Positions 27,685 through 35,075 of a stretch of 55,436 nucleotides of DNA are shown here, one piece after another. The position numbers and the translations under genes were made by a program. The stretch lies in the NCBI GenBank assembly GCA_017479885.1, contig JAFVBR010000035.1, positions 1 through 55,436 on the forward strand, given 5' to 3'. This DNA comes from Paludibacteraceae bacterium. GTDB lineage: Bacteria > Bacteroidota > Bacteroidia > Bacteroidales > Paludibacteraceae. The stretch's first letter is position 1. Every line of letters begins with the position of its first letter. The notes under the pieces were generated by a model that saw nothing but the letters and a program-made list of their open reading frames with translations, did not search any database and was not told the origin of the DNA.

Positions 27685-28140
27685 TTATTTGGGTTCTTTG
27701 TTGTTCTTTTTCAGTGTGAAGTCAGCGGTGAGAGTGCTTTCTCCATAATCCCAATGTCCGTCTCCATTGGAATATCTGGTGTTCACGTCAATAGAGTCTG
27801 ATGCATAAACACCTGTTGTGTCGTTTGCTATAACCCGATTGTATGTGAAAGGGAAAACTTCGGAATAATATTCGTAATAAACTCCAGCGGTATTTGTATA
27901 AAGAGTGTCCTGCCAATTCAAATAGATAATTTCAGCATCGTCTTTATGTCCTCTTTTGACAATAATCTGAATATTTTCCAGAGGCTTGTTTGCTTCGTTC
28001 AAAACTTGACCTTTGGCGGTAAAATCGGCGAAAGGAGTACCGTATTCCAAAGGTTGACTACTGCCGCAACTGCTGAAACCTAAGACTGCCAGCAATGAGG
28101 TGATGATGAGGTTGAACTTTGTGAGAATGGTTTTTGCCAT
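27685..28140 (-). CDS. Radical-SAM-associated putative lipoprotein
   Basis: A 151-residue product that fits the family annotated under this name in Bacteroidales: a hydrophobic start ending LLAVLGFSSC, then EYGTPFADFTAKGQVLNEANKPLENIQIIV, that is, a YGTP motif followed by a carboxypeptidase-regulatory-like beta sandwich. The end (STLTADFTLKK) closes the sandwich. In the family it is encoded beside a dedicated radical-SAM protein, and that is so here (18 bp downstream of it). What the enzyme does to it, if anything, is unknown. Confidence 0.85.
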   Translation of the reverse strand: MAKTILTKFNLIITSLLAVLGFSSCGSSQPLEYGTPFADFTAKGQVLNEANKPLENIQIIVKRGHKDDAEIIYLNWQDTLYTNTAGVYYEYYSEVFPFTYNRVIANDTTGVYASDSIDVNTRYSNGDGHWDYGESTLTADFTLKKNNKEPK

Positions 28141-28159
28141 GACAGTGAAGGTGATAGAA

Positions 28160-28777
28160 TTATTTGTTCTTTATTATGTAGTCAAAGAGGTCGAAATGGT
28201 TGAACCCGAGGTCTTGCAGGAGGGTGATACTTTTCTGACGGTAGTACTCGTTGTTATAATCGGGAATGAGCGGAATACGCAGGGTCACCTTGTCAGTCAG
28301 ACCCGAGTCGGCAAGCAGGTGGAGGTTACTTAATACCAGGGAGTTGTCTCTGCCGGTGTATGCGCGGTAGATATCGGGGTCGGTGTCCTTGATGTCAACA
28401 ATCCAATGGTTGAGGACGGGTATGAGTTCAGCCACATTGTCTTGTTTTACATTAAGACTGGTTTCTGCCGAGAGCACCCAGTCGGGTCCGCATAGTCTGC
28501 GGAACTCGCTGATGAAAGCGCTTCGGAGCAGCGGTTCACCTCCGCCGAAAGTTACTCCACCGCCTGTGGCGAGGAAATAGAGTTCGTCGGGTTTGCACCT
28601 TGTATAAAGCTGTTCAGTGGTAAGAGTCTGCCATGAGTCTCGTTCTTCGAAGCATTGCGGGTTGATGCAATACTTGCAGCGGAGTGGGCACGAGCCGAAA
28701 CAGGCGAGGGTTACCACTCCGTCGCCGTCGAGGTTGATACGATGACGGCTAACTGCTATGAAAGGTGCTTTGAGCAT
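28160..28777 (-). CDS. Radical SAM enzyme, activase-like, of the rSAM/lipoprotein system
   Basis: A 205-residue protein with the 4Fe-4S/SAM motif CxxxCxxC at Cys30, Cys34, Cys37 (SCPLRCKYC), a GGGVTFGGGEPLL SAM-binding GGE segment and a partial TIM barrel (VLSAETSLNV, HWIVDIKDTDPDIY, VTLRIPLIPDYN). The size and motif order match glycyl-radical-activase-like proteins, yet no glycyl radical enzyme is in the window. The neighbouring lipoprotein family is the known partner type. No SPASM or other auxiliary cluster domain is visible. It starts 30 bp after the small lipoprotein gene. Confidence 0.85.
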   Translation of the reverse strand: MLKAPFIAVSRHRINLDGDGVVTLACFGSCPLRCKYCINPQCFEERDSWQTLTTEQLYTRCKPDELYFLATGGGVTFGGGEPLLRSAFISEFRRLCGPDWVLSAETSLNVKQDNVAELIPVLNHWIVDIKDTDPDIYRAYTGRDNSLVLSNLHLLADSGLTDKVTLRIPLIPDYNNEYYRQKSITLLQDLGFNHFDLFDYIIKNK

Positions 28778-28807
28778 TATGAGTCGGGCATGAAGGTGAT
28801 ATGACTG

Positions 28808-29083
28808 TTATTTTTTCTCTTTGTTGCGCTTTTCTCTGATGCGCTCGTTAATAATGGCTATTCCGTTGGCTTTGTCATCTTTCGCCGCTCTGTGGAAGTT
28901 CTGATTCTCGATGACAAAGGGGTTGAGCGGCGGACGCAGTGTGTCCACCCAGTTTTGGTTGGGGTCAACAGGCTCATCGCTATTCGGATACGGGTTCTCG
29001 GGGGCAATGTCTGTAGCTTTGTTCATACACCTTGTAAGTGCCAAGCAGGTTGACAGAAGAACCGGGAAAAACATTTTTTTCAT
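28808..29083 (-). CDS. Short lipoprotein-like protein, first gene of the rSAM operon
   Basis: A 91-residue product with a hydrophobic start (MKKMFFPVLLSTCLALTRC), a marginal lipobox because Arg occupies -1. The mature part is Pro/Asn-rich (ENPYPNSDEPVDPNQN), followed by a basic helical tail (INERIREKRNKEKK). The short exported peptide at the head of a radical-SAM operon makes it a candidate precursor peptide, but it has no recognised core. The start is set by the consensus promoter at 29128-29159 (leader about 38 nt). Confidence 0.65.
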   Translation of the reverse strand: MKKMFFPVLLSTCLALTRCMNKATDIAPENPYPNSDEPVDPNQNWVDTLRPPLNPFVIENQNFHRAAKDDKANGIAIINERIREKRNKEKK

Positions 29084-29089
29084 ACGGCA

Positions 29090-29121
29090 TTTGGTGTTTT
29101 AAGGATTTTACTTTATCTTTG
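29090..29121 (+). promoter_or_regulatory. Promoter of the TPR/HTH regulator gene
   Basis: TTTG (29090-29093), a 20-bp spacer, TATCTTTG (29114-29121). Leader of about 100 nt to ATG 29226. It overlaps head-on with the rSAM operon promoter. Confidence 0.7.
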
Positions 29122-29127
29122 TCGCCG

Positions 29128-29159
29128 CAAAGTTAGCACATATAATTTATACCTGCAAA
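29128..29159 (-). promoter_or_regulatory. Promoter of the rSAM/lipoprotein operon
   Basis: Minus-strand TTTG (29159-29156), a 20-bp spacer, TAACTTTG (29135-29128). The two opposed -7 boxes are only 6 bp apart. Confidence 0.7.
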
Positions 29160-29225
29160 TTTTTTGACTTATGCAATGCCAATTTTTTTTGTCAAAAGAA
29201 ATGCAGAAAATCAATAATATAAGTT

Positions 29226-30962
29226 ATGACGAAGCACCCTTATCTTATGCATTACCCGAAAATTATGCTTTTAAGCATGTTTTTGGCAGTAATGATGCTT
29301 GCCTCATGCAGGAAAAATGTTGACAAGTCGTTGCCTGCGGAGGTAGAATATGCGATGTCGATACTATGGGACAACCCTGCTGCGGCAGAGCGAAGTTTAG
29401 AGAGAGTGAACGCGGACACACTGCCGGAGTATGCCCGTGCGTGCTACTACATGACAATGGAGCATGCGAAATTGAAGACCGGCAGAGAGGCGTCGGCAGA
29501 GAATGTGCAGCGCAGTCTTGACTGTTTTCTCAGTGAAGGAGACCGCCGGTATGCGGGTGAGGCGGCGTACGTGCTCGGAGCCACATACGACGGTCAGGGC
29601 AGTCACTACCTTGCGGCATCTGCGCTTAAACAGGCTGAGAACCTGCTGTTTTCGGTTGCGGAAGAGGACTCGGTGCCTGACGTGTTGTTAGGTATGGTGT
29701 GCTACAAACTGGGTATGACTTTCGAGAGCGACTGGCTGTACAAGGAGGCAAACGACTATTACCGGCGTGCGTTGCCATATCTCAGCAAGACGGGTTACCA
29801 CCTGTATATAGCCTGTACACTGCGCGACATTGCCCGCACGACCAAGCCTGATTACGAGAGATACAGCGTAGAGATGAATGACAGCATAGTAAGAGAGAGA
29901 GACTCGCTGTTTGCGGAAGCATTGAAAGAGGCGTCGCAGCTGTCGGACACAGTAGTGTATTTGGACATACTGGATTATGCCATCTCTCTGAGACAGGAGA
30001 GAGACACATCGGCGCTGATAGGCATCAGCAGGTATATGACCAATGTGCTGAGGCAACCCCGTTATGCGGGCGAACTGGCAGATTATTACCTGACCCGAGG
30101 CAAACTTGACTCGGCGCGTATGTGCCTTGATTTGTATGCCCAGGACACGCTGTCGCAGTCGTGGAGCAGAGACCGCTGGCATTATTTAGAAAGCCGCTGG
30201 CTACTGAAGAAAAACCGTCCGAAAGAGGCATATATGATGCTTGAGGATTTGTATGAGAACCGTCAGCGTCAGTTGGTGCGTGACGGTCAGGCGCGAACTT
30301 ACACCATAGCACGCCAGTACGACGTGCTGAAGGAACAGGAGAAGAACCTGTTGCTGACGGTGAGGCAGCAGCGTCTGTATATGCTGGTAGCGGTATTGTC
30401 GGCAGCGGTAGTGATAGCGGCACTGCTGATGCTGCTATATTATCAGCGCAGCAAGAGGAAAGAGGAGGAGCAGCAGACCCGTATCAGGATGCTTGACAGC
30501 GAGTTGGCAGCACGAAGGGAGGCGTTGCGGCGCGGATTGACGGAGCGCGTGGAGCTGACGAGGAAGATGCAGCTGTCGGAGATAATGCAGGGCAGGAGGA
30601 AAGACGAACTGCCCCAGTGGGCGCAAGATTTCCTGGAGCAGAACCTGCTGACCTCGGATGAGCAGTGGGACGAGTTTGTAGGCGAGTTCAATGCGGCATC
30701 CGCCAACCTGTTAGAGAGGCTGAAAGCCGTTCACGGGCAACTGACCAAGGCAGACCTGCTGATAATTGCGCTGATACTGACGGGTCTGAGCATACAGGAT
30801 ATATGCGTACTGCTGAACCAGGCCAAGCGCACTATATGGTCGCGCAGGCAGAGGATAAAGAGTCATTTGGGATTAGGTGAGGAGGACAACCTTGACGAAT
30901 GGCTTGCAGAGCAATTGCAGAGGGGGATGGGAGCTATGAGAGACAGGGATATTCCGGCTTGA
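29226..30962 (+). CDS. TPR-containing membrane regulator with C-terminal HTH
   Basis: A 578-residue protein with a lipoprotein-like start (..MFLAVMMLASC), about eight TPR-type helical pairs in residues 40-370, one membrane helix (about 383-405, YMLVAVLSAAVVIAALLMLLYY), a coiled coil (about 410-460) and a C-terminal helix-turn-helix of LuxR-like pattern (LTKADLLIIALILTGLSIQDICVLLNQAKRTIWSRRQRIKSHLGL, about 515-560). This is a common Bacteroidales one-component type in which an outer TPR domain signals across the membrane. Divergence from the rSAM operon, with mutually exclusive promoters, makes that operon its likely target. ATGs at 29247 and 29265 are alternative starts. Confidence 0.85.
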   Translation: MTKHPYLMHYPKIMLLSMFLAVMMLASCRKNVDKSLPAEVEYAMSILWDNPAAAERSLERVNADTLPEYARACYYMTMEHAKLKTGREASAENVQRSLDCFLSEGDRRYAGEAAYVLGATYDGQGSHYLAASALKQAENLLFSVAEEDSVPDVLLGMVCYKLGMTFESDWLYKEANDYYRRALPYLSKTGYHLYIACTLRDIARTTKPDYERYSVEMNDSIVRERDSLFAEALKEASQLSDTVVYLDILDYAISLRQERDTSALIGISRYMTNVLRQPRYAGELADYYLTRGKLDSARMCLDLYAQDTLSQSWSRDRWHYLESRWLLKKNRPKEAYMMLEDLYENRQRQLVRDGQARTYTIARQYDVLKEQEKNLLLTVRQQRLYMLVAVLSAAVVIAALLMLLYYQRSKRKEEEQQTRIRMLDSELAARREALRRGLTERVELTRKMQLSEIMQGRRKDELPQWAQDFLEQNLLTSDEQWDEFVGEFNAASANLLERLKAVHGQLTKADLLIIALILTGLSIQDICVLLNQAKRTIWSRRQRIKSHLGLGEEDNLDEWLAEQLQRGMGAMRDRDIPA

Positions 30963-31061
30963 GGTCTCTATCAGGTCTCTATCAGGTCTCTATCAGGTCT
31001 CTATCAGGTCTCTATCAGCTCTCTATCAGGTCTCTATCAGGTCTCTATCAGCTCTCTATCA
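30963..31061. repeat. Nine tandem 11-bp units (GGTCTCTATCA)
   Basis: Nine head-to-tail copies start directly after the regulator stop codon. Units 6 and 9 read GCTCTCTATCA and the others are identical. Near-perfect identity points to recent expansion. The 11-bp period equals that of the arrays around ftsQ, but the unit differs. Confidence 0.95.
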
Positions 31062-31139
31062 GGATTGCTGCGAGATGACTGCGAGATTGCTGCGTGCAGG
31101 TGAGTGCATAGCAGTTGTGCGCAGGTATGTTATTTTGCT
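31062..31139. other. Decayed repeat-like spacer before murC promoter
   Basis: Contains loosely repeated GATTGCTGCGAGATGACTGC-type blocks (about 31063-31100) after the tandem array. No gene or RNA is supported. Confidence 0.3.
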
Positions 31140-31171
31140 GTTGCAGATGTTGAAGATATTTTGTACCTTTG
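31140..31171 (+). promoter_or_regulatory. murC-fts promoter
   Basis: GTTG (31140-31143), a 20-bp spacer, TACCTTTG (31164-31171). Predicted start near 31178, leader about 69 nt. Confidence 0.7.
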
Positions 31172-31246
31172 CAACGGTTAATGCGCCCATAGGTGATATA
31201 TAATCTAAGTTGCAGATATAAAACACGATAGACAAGCGGATATAGC

Positions 31247-32653
31247 ATGATAGACAACAATCTGACATCTGTTTTCTTCCTTGGCATAGGCGGAATAGGC
31301 ATGAGTGCGATAGCGCGATATTTTTCATCGCGTGGTTTCAAGGTGGGCGGTTACGACCGCACTCCTTCACCATTGACAAAGGAGTTGGAGCAGGAGGGCA
31401 TAATGGTAGTGTTTGACGAGAGTGTGGATGCCTTGCCTGAGCAATTCGCCGACAAGTGTCACACGCTGGTGGTCCGTACTCCCGCCGTTCCGGAGAGTCA
31501 GCAGCAGTTGGTGTGGTTCAGGCGCGAAGGTTTTGCGATAAAGAAGCGTGCGGAGGTGCTGGGTGATATAACGCGTACGATGCAGGCGTTGTGTGTAGCC
31601 GGGACTCACGGCAAGACGACGACGAGCACGATACTGGCGCATCTGCTGTATCAGTCGGAGATAACGACCAACGCTTTTCTCGGTGGCATAAGCAACAACT
31701 ACGGTACTAATCTGCTATTGTCGAAAGAGAGCAACTATGTAGTGGTGGAGGCGGACGAGTACGACAGGAGTTTTCACCAGTTGAGTCCGTATATGGCAGT
31801 GATAACAAGCGTTGACCCCGACCATTTGGACATATACGGCGATGCGGCAGGTTTCAGAGAAGGCTTCGAGCATTTCACGTCGCTTGTAAGAAAAGGCGGT
31901 GCTTTGCTTCTGAAGCAGGGCTTGAAGATAACGCCGCGCACGCCGGCAGGTGTGAAGACTTATACCTACAGCGGTTTGAAAGAGGGCAATGCGCCGACGC
32001 CTGATTTCTATGCGGAGAATGTGGTGGTGAAGAACGGTGGCATATACTTTGATTTTGTGACTCCTCAGGAGAAGATAGCCAACATGCGTTTAGGTGTGCC
32101 GGTATGGGTAAACATAGAGAACAGTGTTGCAGCGATGGCGATAGCATGGTTGAACGGTGTGACGGAGAGCGAGTTGCGTTTAGGTTTGGCATCGTACAGC
32201 GGTGTTTACCGGCGATTCAACATACATGTCAACACAGACAGAATGACGTATATAGACGATTATGCGCATCATCCGACTGAGATAAAGAAAAGCATAGAGT
32301 CGATAAGGCGTCTGTTTCCGGAGCGTCATCTGACGGTAATATTCCAACCTCACCTGTACACGCGTACACGCGATTTCGCCGACGGTTTTGCGAAGGAGTT
32401 GTCGGCAGCGGACGAGGTGCTGCTGCTGCCTATTTATCCTGCACGTGAGGAGCCTATTGACGGCGTTGACTCCGAGATGCTGCGTGCGAAGATAAGTACG
32501 GAGTGCCGTCTGCTGAGCAAGGAGGAGTTGGCAGAGGAGATGAGACGTCGTGCCTCAGCGAGTGACCGTCCTGCTGAGGTGGTGGCGACAGTGGGTGCAG
32601 GCGACATAGACAGGTTAGTGCCGACTCTGACGAGGATACTGACGGTTGTTTGA
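31247..32653 (+). CDS. murC: UDP-N-acetylmuramate--L-alanine ligase
   Basis: The 468-residue product is full length. N-terminal Rossmann start FFLGIGGIGMSAIA; ATP loop GTHGKTTT (119-126); EADEYDRSF; SVDPDHLDIYG; the Mur ligase C-domain with RRFNIHVN and the DDYAHHPTEI metal/substrate motif; HLYTRTRDF. It adds L-Ala to UDP-MurNAc in the cytoplasm, the first peptide step of peptidoglycan synthesis. Unusually, murG/ftsW are not directly upstream; the TPR regulator is. Its last codons and stop lie inside the first unit of a tandem repeat. Confidence 0.97.
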   Translation: MIDNNLTSVFFLGIGGIGMSAIARYFSSRGFKVGGYDRTPSPLTKELEQEGIMVVFDESVDALPEQFADKCHTLVVRTPAVPESQQQLVWFRREGFAIKKRAEVLGDITRTMQALCVAGTHGKTTTSTILAHLLYQSEITTNAFLGGISNNYGTNLLLSKESNYVVVEADEYDRSFHQLSPYMAVITSVDPDHLDIYGDAAGFREGFEHFTSLVRKGGALLLKQGLKITPRTPAGVKTYTYSGLKEGNAPTPDFYAENVVVKNGGIYFDFVTPQEKIANMRLGVPVWVNIENSVAAMAIAWLNGVTESELRLGLASYSGVYRRFNIHVNTDRMTYIDDYAHHPTEIKKSIESIRRLFPERHLTVIFQPHLYTRTRDFADGFAKELSAADEVLLLPIYPAREEPIDGVDSEMLRAKISTECRLLSKEELAEEMRRRASASDRPAEVVATVGAGDIDRLVPTLTRILTVV

Positions 32654-32751
32654 CAGTTGTTTGACGGTTGTTTGACGGTTGTTTGACAGTTGTTTGACGG
32701 TTGTTTGACAGTTGTTTGACGGTGGTTTGACAGTGGTTTGACAGTGGTTTG
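32642..32751. repeat. Ten tandem 11-bp units between murC and ftsQ
   Basis: Units ACGGTTGTTTG or ACAGTTGTTTG, the last three with TGGTTTG, run head to tail. The first unit encodes the murC C-terminus and stop, and the last ends 10 bp before the ftsQ ATG. The sense strand is GT-rich and has little capacity to fold on itself. Confidence 0.95.
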
Positions 32752-32761
32752 ACAGTGAATA

Positions 32762-33496
32762 ATGAACAAGACGTTGAAGATAGTGCTGACGAGTGTAGGT
32801 GCGACATTGGTTTGTGCCTATGTGGTAGGTGCGATAGTATTCTTCCCTGACCACAAGCAGGAGCAGGTATGCCAACGTTTAGATATACAGATCTCTGACA
32901 GCGGCAAGCGCCAGTTCGTGAGCGACAAAGATTTGCGCACGATGCTTCGTGGCAAAGGTCTGATGCCTGAGAACAAACCTTTCAACGAGATAGAGACTCA
33001 GGTGTTGGAGGATGCGGCGATGAATGTGGAGGTGCTCAGTGAGGCTCAATGCTACAAGACGAACAGCGGCACCGTGAGTTTGAATGTGCGGCAGCGCGAG
33101 CCCCGACTGAGGGTGATAGGTGCAGAGAACTATTATGTTGACTCGGAGCGCAAGATAATGCCTGCTTCATACAAGACGGCATGCCGAGTGCCGGTGGTGA
33201 CAGGCAGTATAACACATGAGATGGCACAGAACGAGTTTTTCGACTTTGCGATGTGGCTCGACGACCATTCTTTTTGGAGTGCACAGATAGAACAGATAAA
33301 TGTGAAACCCAACAAGGAGGTTGAACTTATACCACGTGTTGGCGGGCATGTGATACTATTAGGTCAGTTGGCGGACTATGAGCAGAAGCTGGCGAAGTTG
33401 CAGGTGTTCTACGACGAGGGTTTCAGCAAAGTGGGCTGGCTGCCATACAGAGAAGTGGACCTGAGATACAAAGGTCAGGTGGTGGGGAGGAAATAG
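32762..33496 (+). CDS. ftsQ: Cell division protein FtsQ
   Basis: A 244-residue bitopic membrane protein: one N-terminal helix (about 7-28, VLTSVGATLVCAYVVGAIVFF), a POTRA-like part (LDIQISDSGKRQFVSDKDLRTML .. VEVLSEAQCYKTNSGTVSLNVRQREPRLRV) and a beta domain (YYVDSERKIMPASYKTACRVPVVTG .. GWLPYREVDLRYKGQVVGRK). FtsQ links the Z-ring to the septal peptidoglycan synthases from the periplasmic side. Position between murC and ftsA confirms the call. It is flanked by tandem repeats on both sides. Confidence 0.92.
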   Translation: MNKTLKIVLTSVGATLVCAYVVGAIVFFPDHKQEQVCQRLDIQISDSGKRQFVSDKDLRTMLRGKGLMPENKPFNEIETQVLEDAAMNVEVLSEAQCYKTNSGTVSLNVRQREPRLRVIGAENYYVDSERKIMPASYKTACRVPVVTGSITHEMAQNEFFDFAMWLDDHSFWSAQIEQINVKPNKEVELIPRVGGHVILLGQLADYEQKLAKLQVFYDEGFSKVGWLPYREVDLRYKGQVVGRK

Positions 33497-33500
33497 AAGG

Positions 33501-33640
33501 ACGGTTGTTTGACGGTTGTTTGACGGTGGTTTGAGGGTGTTTGACGGTTGTTTGACGGTTGTTTGACGGTGGTTTGAGGTTGTTTGACGGTTGTTTGACG
33601 TTTGTTTGACGTTGTTTGACGGTGGTTTGACGTTGTTTGA
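33501..33640. repeat. Imperfect 10-11-bp array between ftsQ and ftsA
   Basis: About a dozen ACGGTTGTTTG-type units with variable spacing (some 10 bp or 9 bp, some TGGTTTG). Same unit as the murC-ftsQ array, more diverged and with indels, so the array is older or less homogenised. Confidence 0.92.
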
Positions 33641-33656
33641 GAAGTGATTAAAGAAA

Positions 33657-33680
33657 CTTAAGGAGCTTAAGTAACTTAAG
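33657..33680. repeat. Three CTTAAG palindromes at 9-bp spacing
   Basis: CTTAAG at 33657-33662, 33666-33671 and 33675-33680, 40 bp upstream of the ftsA ATG. This may be a protein-binding site or the remnant of a 9-bp repeat family. Confidence 0.6.
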
Positions 33681-33722
33681 ATTTTAATATTTATAAACCA
33701 AAAACCAAGACTAAAAAGCATT

Positions 33723-35015
33723 ATGGCAAGAAAAGAGAAGACAAGAAAAAATGGCGGTCGAGACGAGTCGTTGCTGTGCGCGATAGACATAGGCAGCAGC
33801 GAGATACGTGCGATGGCAGCGACGAGCAATCCAGACGGCACGTTGCATATACTCGGCATGGAGTCGATGCCGATGAAGGCGGGTGCTGTAGAGCGCGGAT
33901 TGATAATGCAGACAACAGATGTGAACTACATGATAAGGCGCATATTGCTGTTGTTGGGCAACCGCATAGGATTGCGCAATCCTATAGAAAGTGTGTTTGT
34001 GCCGCTTGGCGGCAAGCTGCTTCAGGTGAGGCAGGTGAGTGTGAAGCGCGATTTGATAAGCAGCAACTATATTTTGGACAAACTGCTTGTCGCGATGCAT
34101 GAGGAGTGTCGTCAGAAGATAGAAGACCGCTACAACACGATGGCGGTGCTGAGTGCAGAGCCGTTGAAGTATCTGCTTGACGGAGTGGAGCAGACTTACC
34201 GTCCGACAGCCACTCAGAAGGCGAAGTTTGTCGAGGTGGTTTACAACGTGTTTGTTGGCAAGGCAGACAGCCGCGACAAGGTGAAGGGCAGTTTCGACCG
34301 TGCCAATGTGTCGATAGAGAAGCAGTGGGTACGTCCTGACGTGCTGGTGTCTGCATTGACAGACGATGATGACCGTCGTGACGGATGTGCGATAATCGAC
34401 TTCGGTGCTCAGACCACGACGATGAGCATATACAAAGGCGACCGTTTCCTTTATACAAGAGTTGTTCCTTTGGGCGGTCATGATATCAATGTCAACATTC
34501 AAACTCAGCGTGTGAGTTTCGAATTAGCCGAGCGACTGAAGACACAGTTCGGCTATGCAGCCGAAGACTTTGTGGAAGACAACCGTACGTTGCGTGTGAG
34601 GTCGAATGCTGCGGAAGGCGGAACAGTGGAGTTGTCGGTGCGCGGTCTTGCCCAGATGATTCAGATGAAACTGAACGAGATGCTTGACCCTCTGATGAAA
34701 GACCTGTATGAATATGAGAGTGAGATAGGTCACGTATATATCACCGGCGGAGGCTGCAAGTTGAGCGGCATGTGCGAATTTGTGCAGGCGATGACGAAGT
34801 TGCCTGTGGAATATGGTTCGCACGCGATATGGCTTGAGGAGTCTGCCGATGACGAGTATTTTTTTCCCGAGAACTCGGCTTTGATAGGCACACTGGGCGA
34901 GGCGGCTGAATACCGCAAGAATTTCCCAGACGAGGAGCCGGACACCGTGCCTCCGTTCAAGAAAGTGTGGGAAAAAATAGGCGAGAAGACTCTGGAGATA
35001 TTTACCGACCAATAA
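33723..35015 (+). CDS. ftsA: Cell division protein FtsA
   Basis: A 430-residue actin-like protein: first phosphate loop AIDIGSSEIRAMAA (20-33), GLIMQTTDVNYMI (1C-domain entry), CAIIDFGAQTTTMSIYKGDRF (phosphate 2) and YITGGGCKLSGM (about 339-350, adenosine loop). The C-terminal KKVWEKIGEKTLEIF forms the amphipathic membrane helix. FtsA ties FtsZ filaments to the inner membrane. Standard order before ftsZ. Confidence 0.97.
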   Translation: MARKEKTRKNGGRDESLLCAIDIGSSEIRAMAATSNPDGTLHILGMESMPMKAGAVERGLIMQTTDVNYMIRRILLLLGNRIGLRNPIESVFVPLGGKLLQVRQVSVKRDLISSNYILDKLLVAMHEECRQKIEDRYNTMAVLSAEPLKYLLDGVEQTYRPTATQKAKFVEVVYNVFVGKADSRDKVKGSFDRANVSIEKQWVRPDVLVSALTDDDDRRDGCAIIDFGAQTTTMSIYKGDRFLYTRVVPLGGHDINVNIQTQRVSFELAERLKTQFGYAAEDFVEDNRTLRVRSNAAEGGTVELSVRGLAQMIQMKLNEMLDPLMKDLYEYESEIGHVYITGGGCKLSGMCEFVQAMTKLPVEYGSHAIWLEESADDEYFFPENSALIGTLGEAAEYRKNFPDEEPDTVPPFKKVWEKIGEKTLEIFTDQ

Positions 35016-35075
35016 ATGAGTTAAGGCTATATATAAAATAAGAAATCAGAAACGATACCAAACCAAATACAGATT

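Noticed and set aside
32434-32875. Minus-strand frames with repeated TTVKQPSNN-like translations
   Set aside because: They are translations of the 11-bp array; no start, promoter or protein family supports them.
30963-33640. CRISPR arrays
   Set aside because: The repeats are head-to-tail 11-bp units without spacers, and no cas genes are present.
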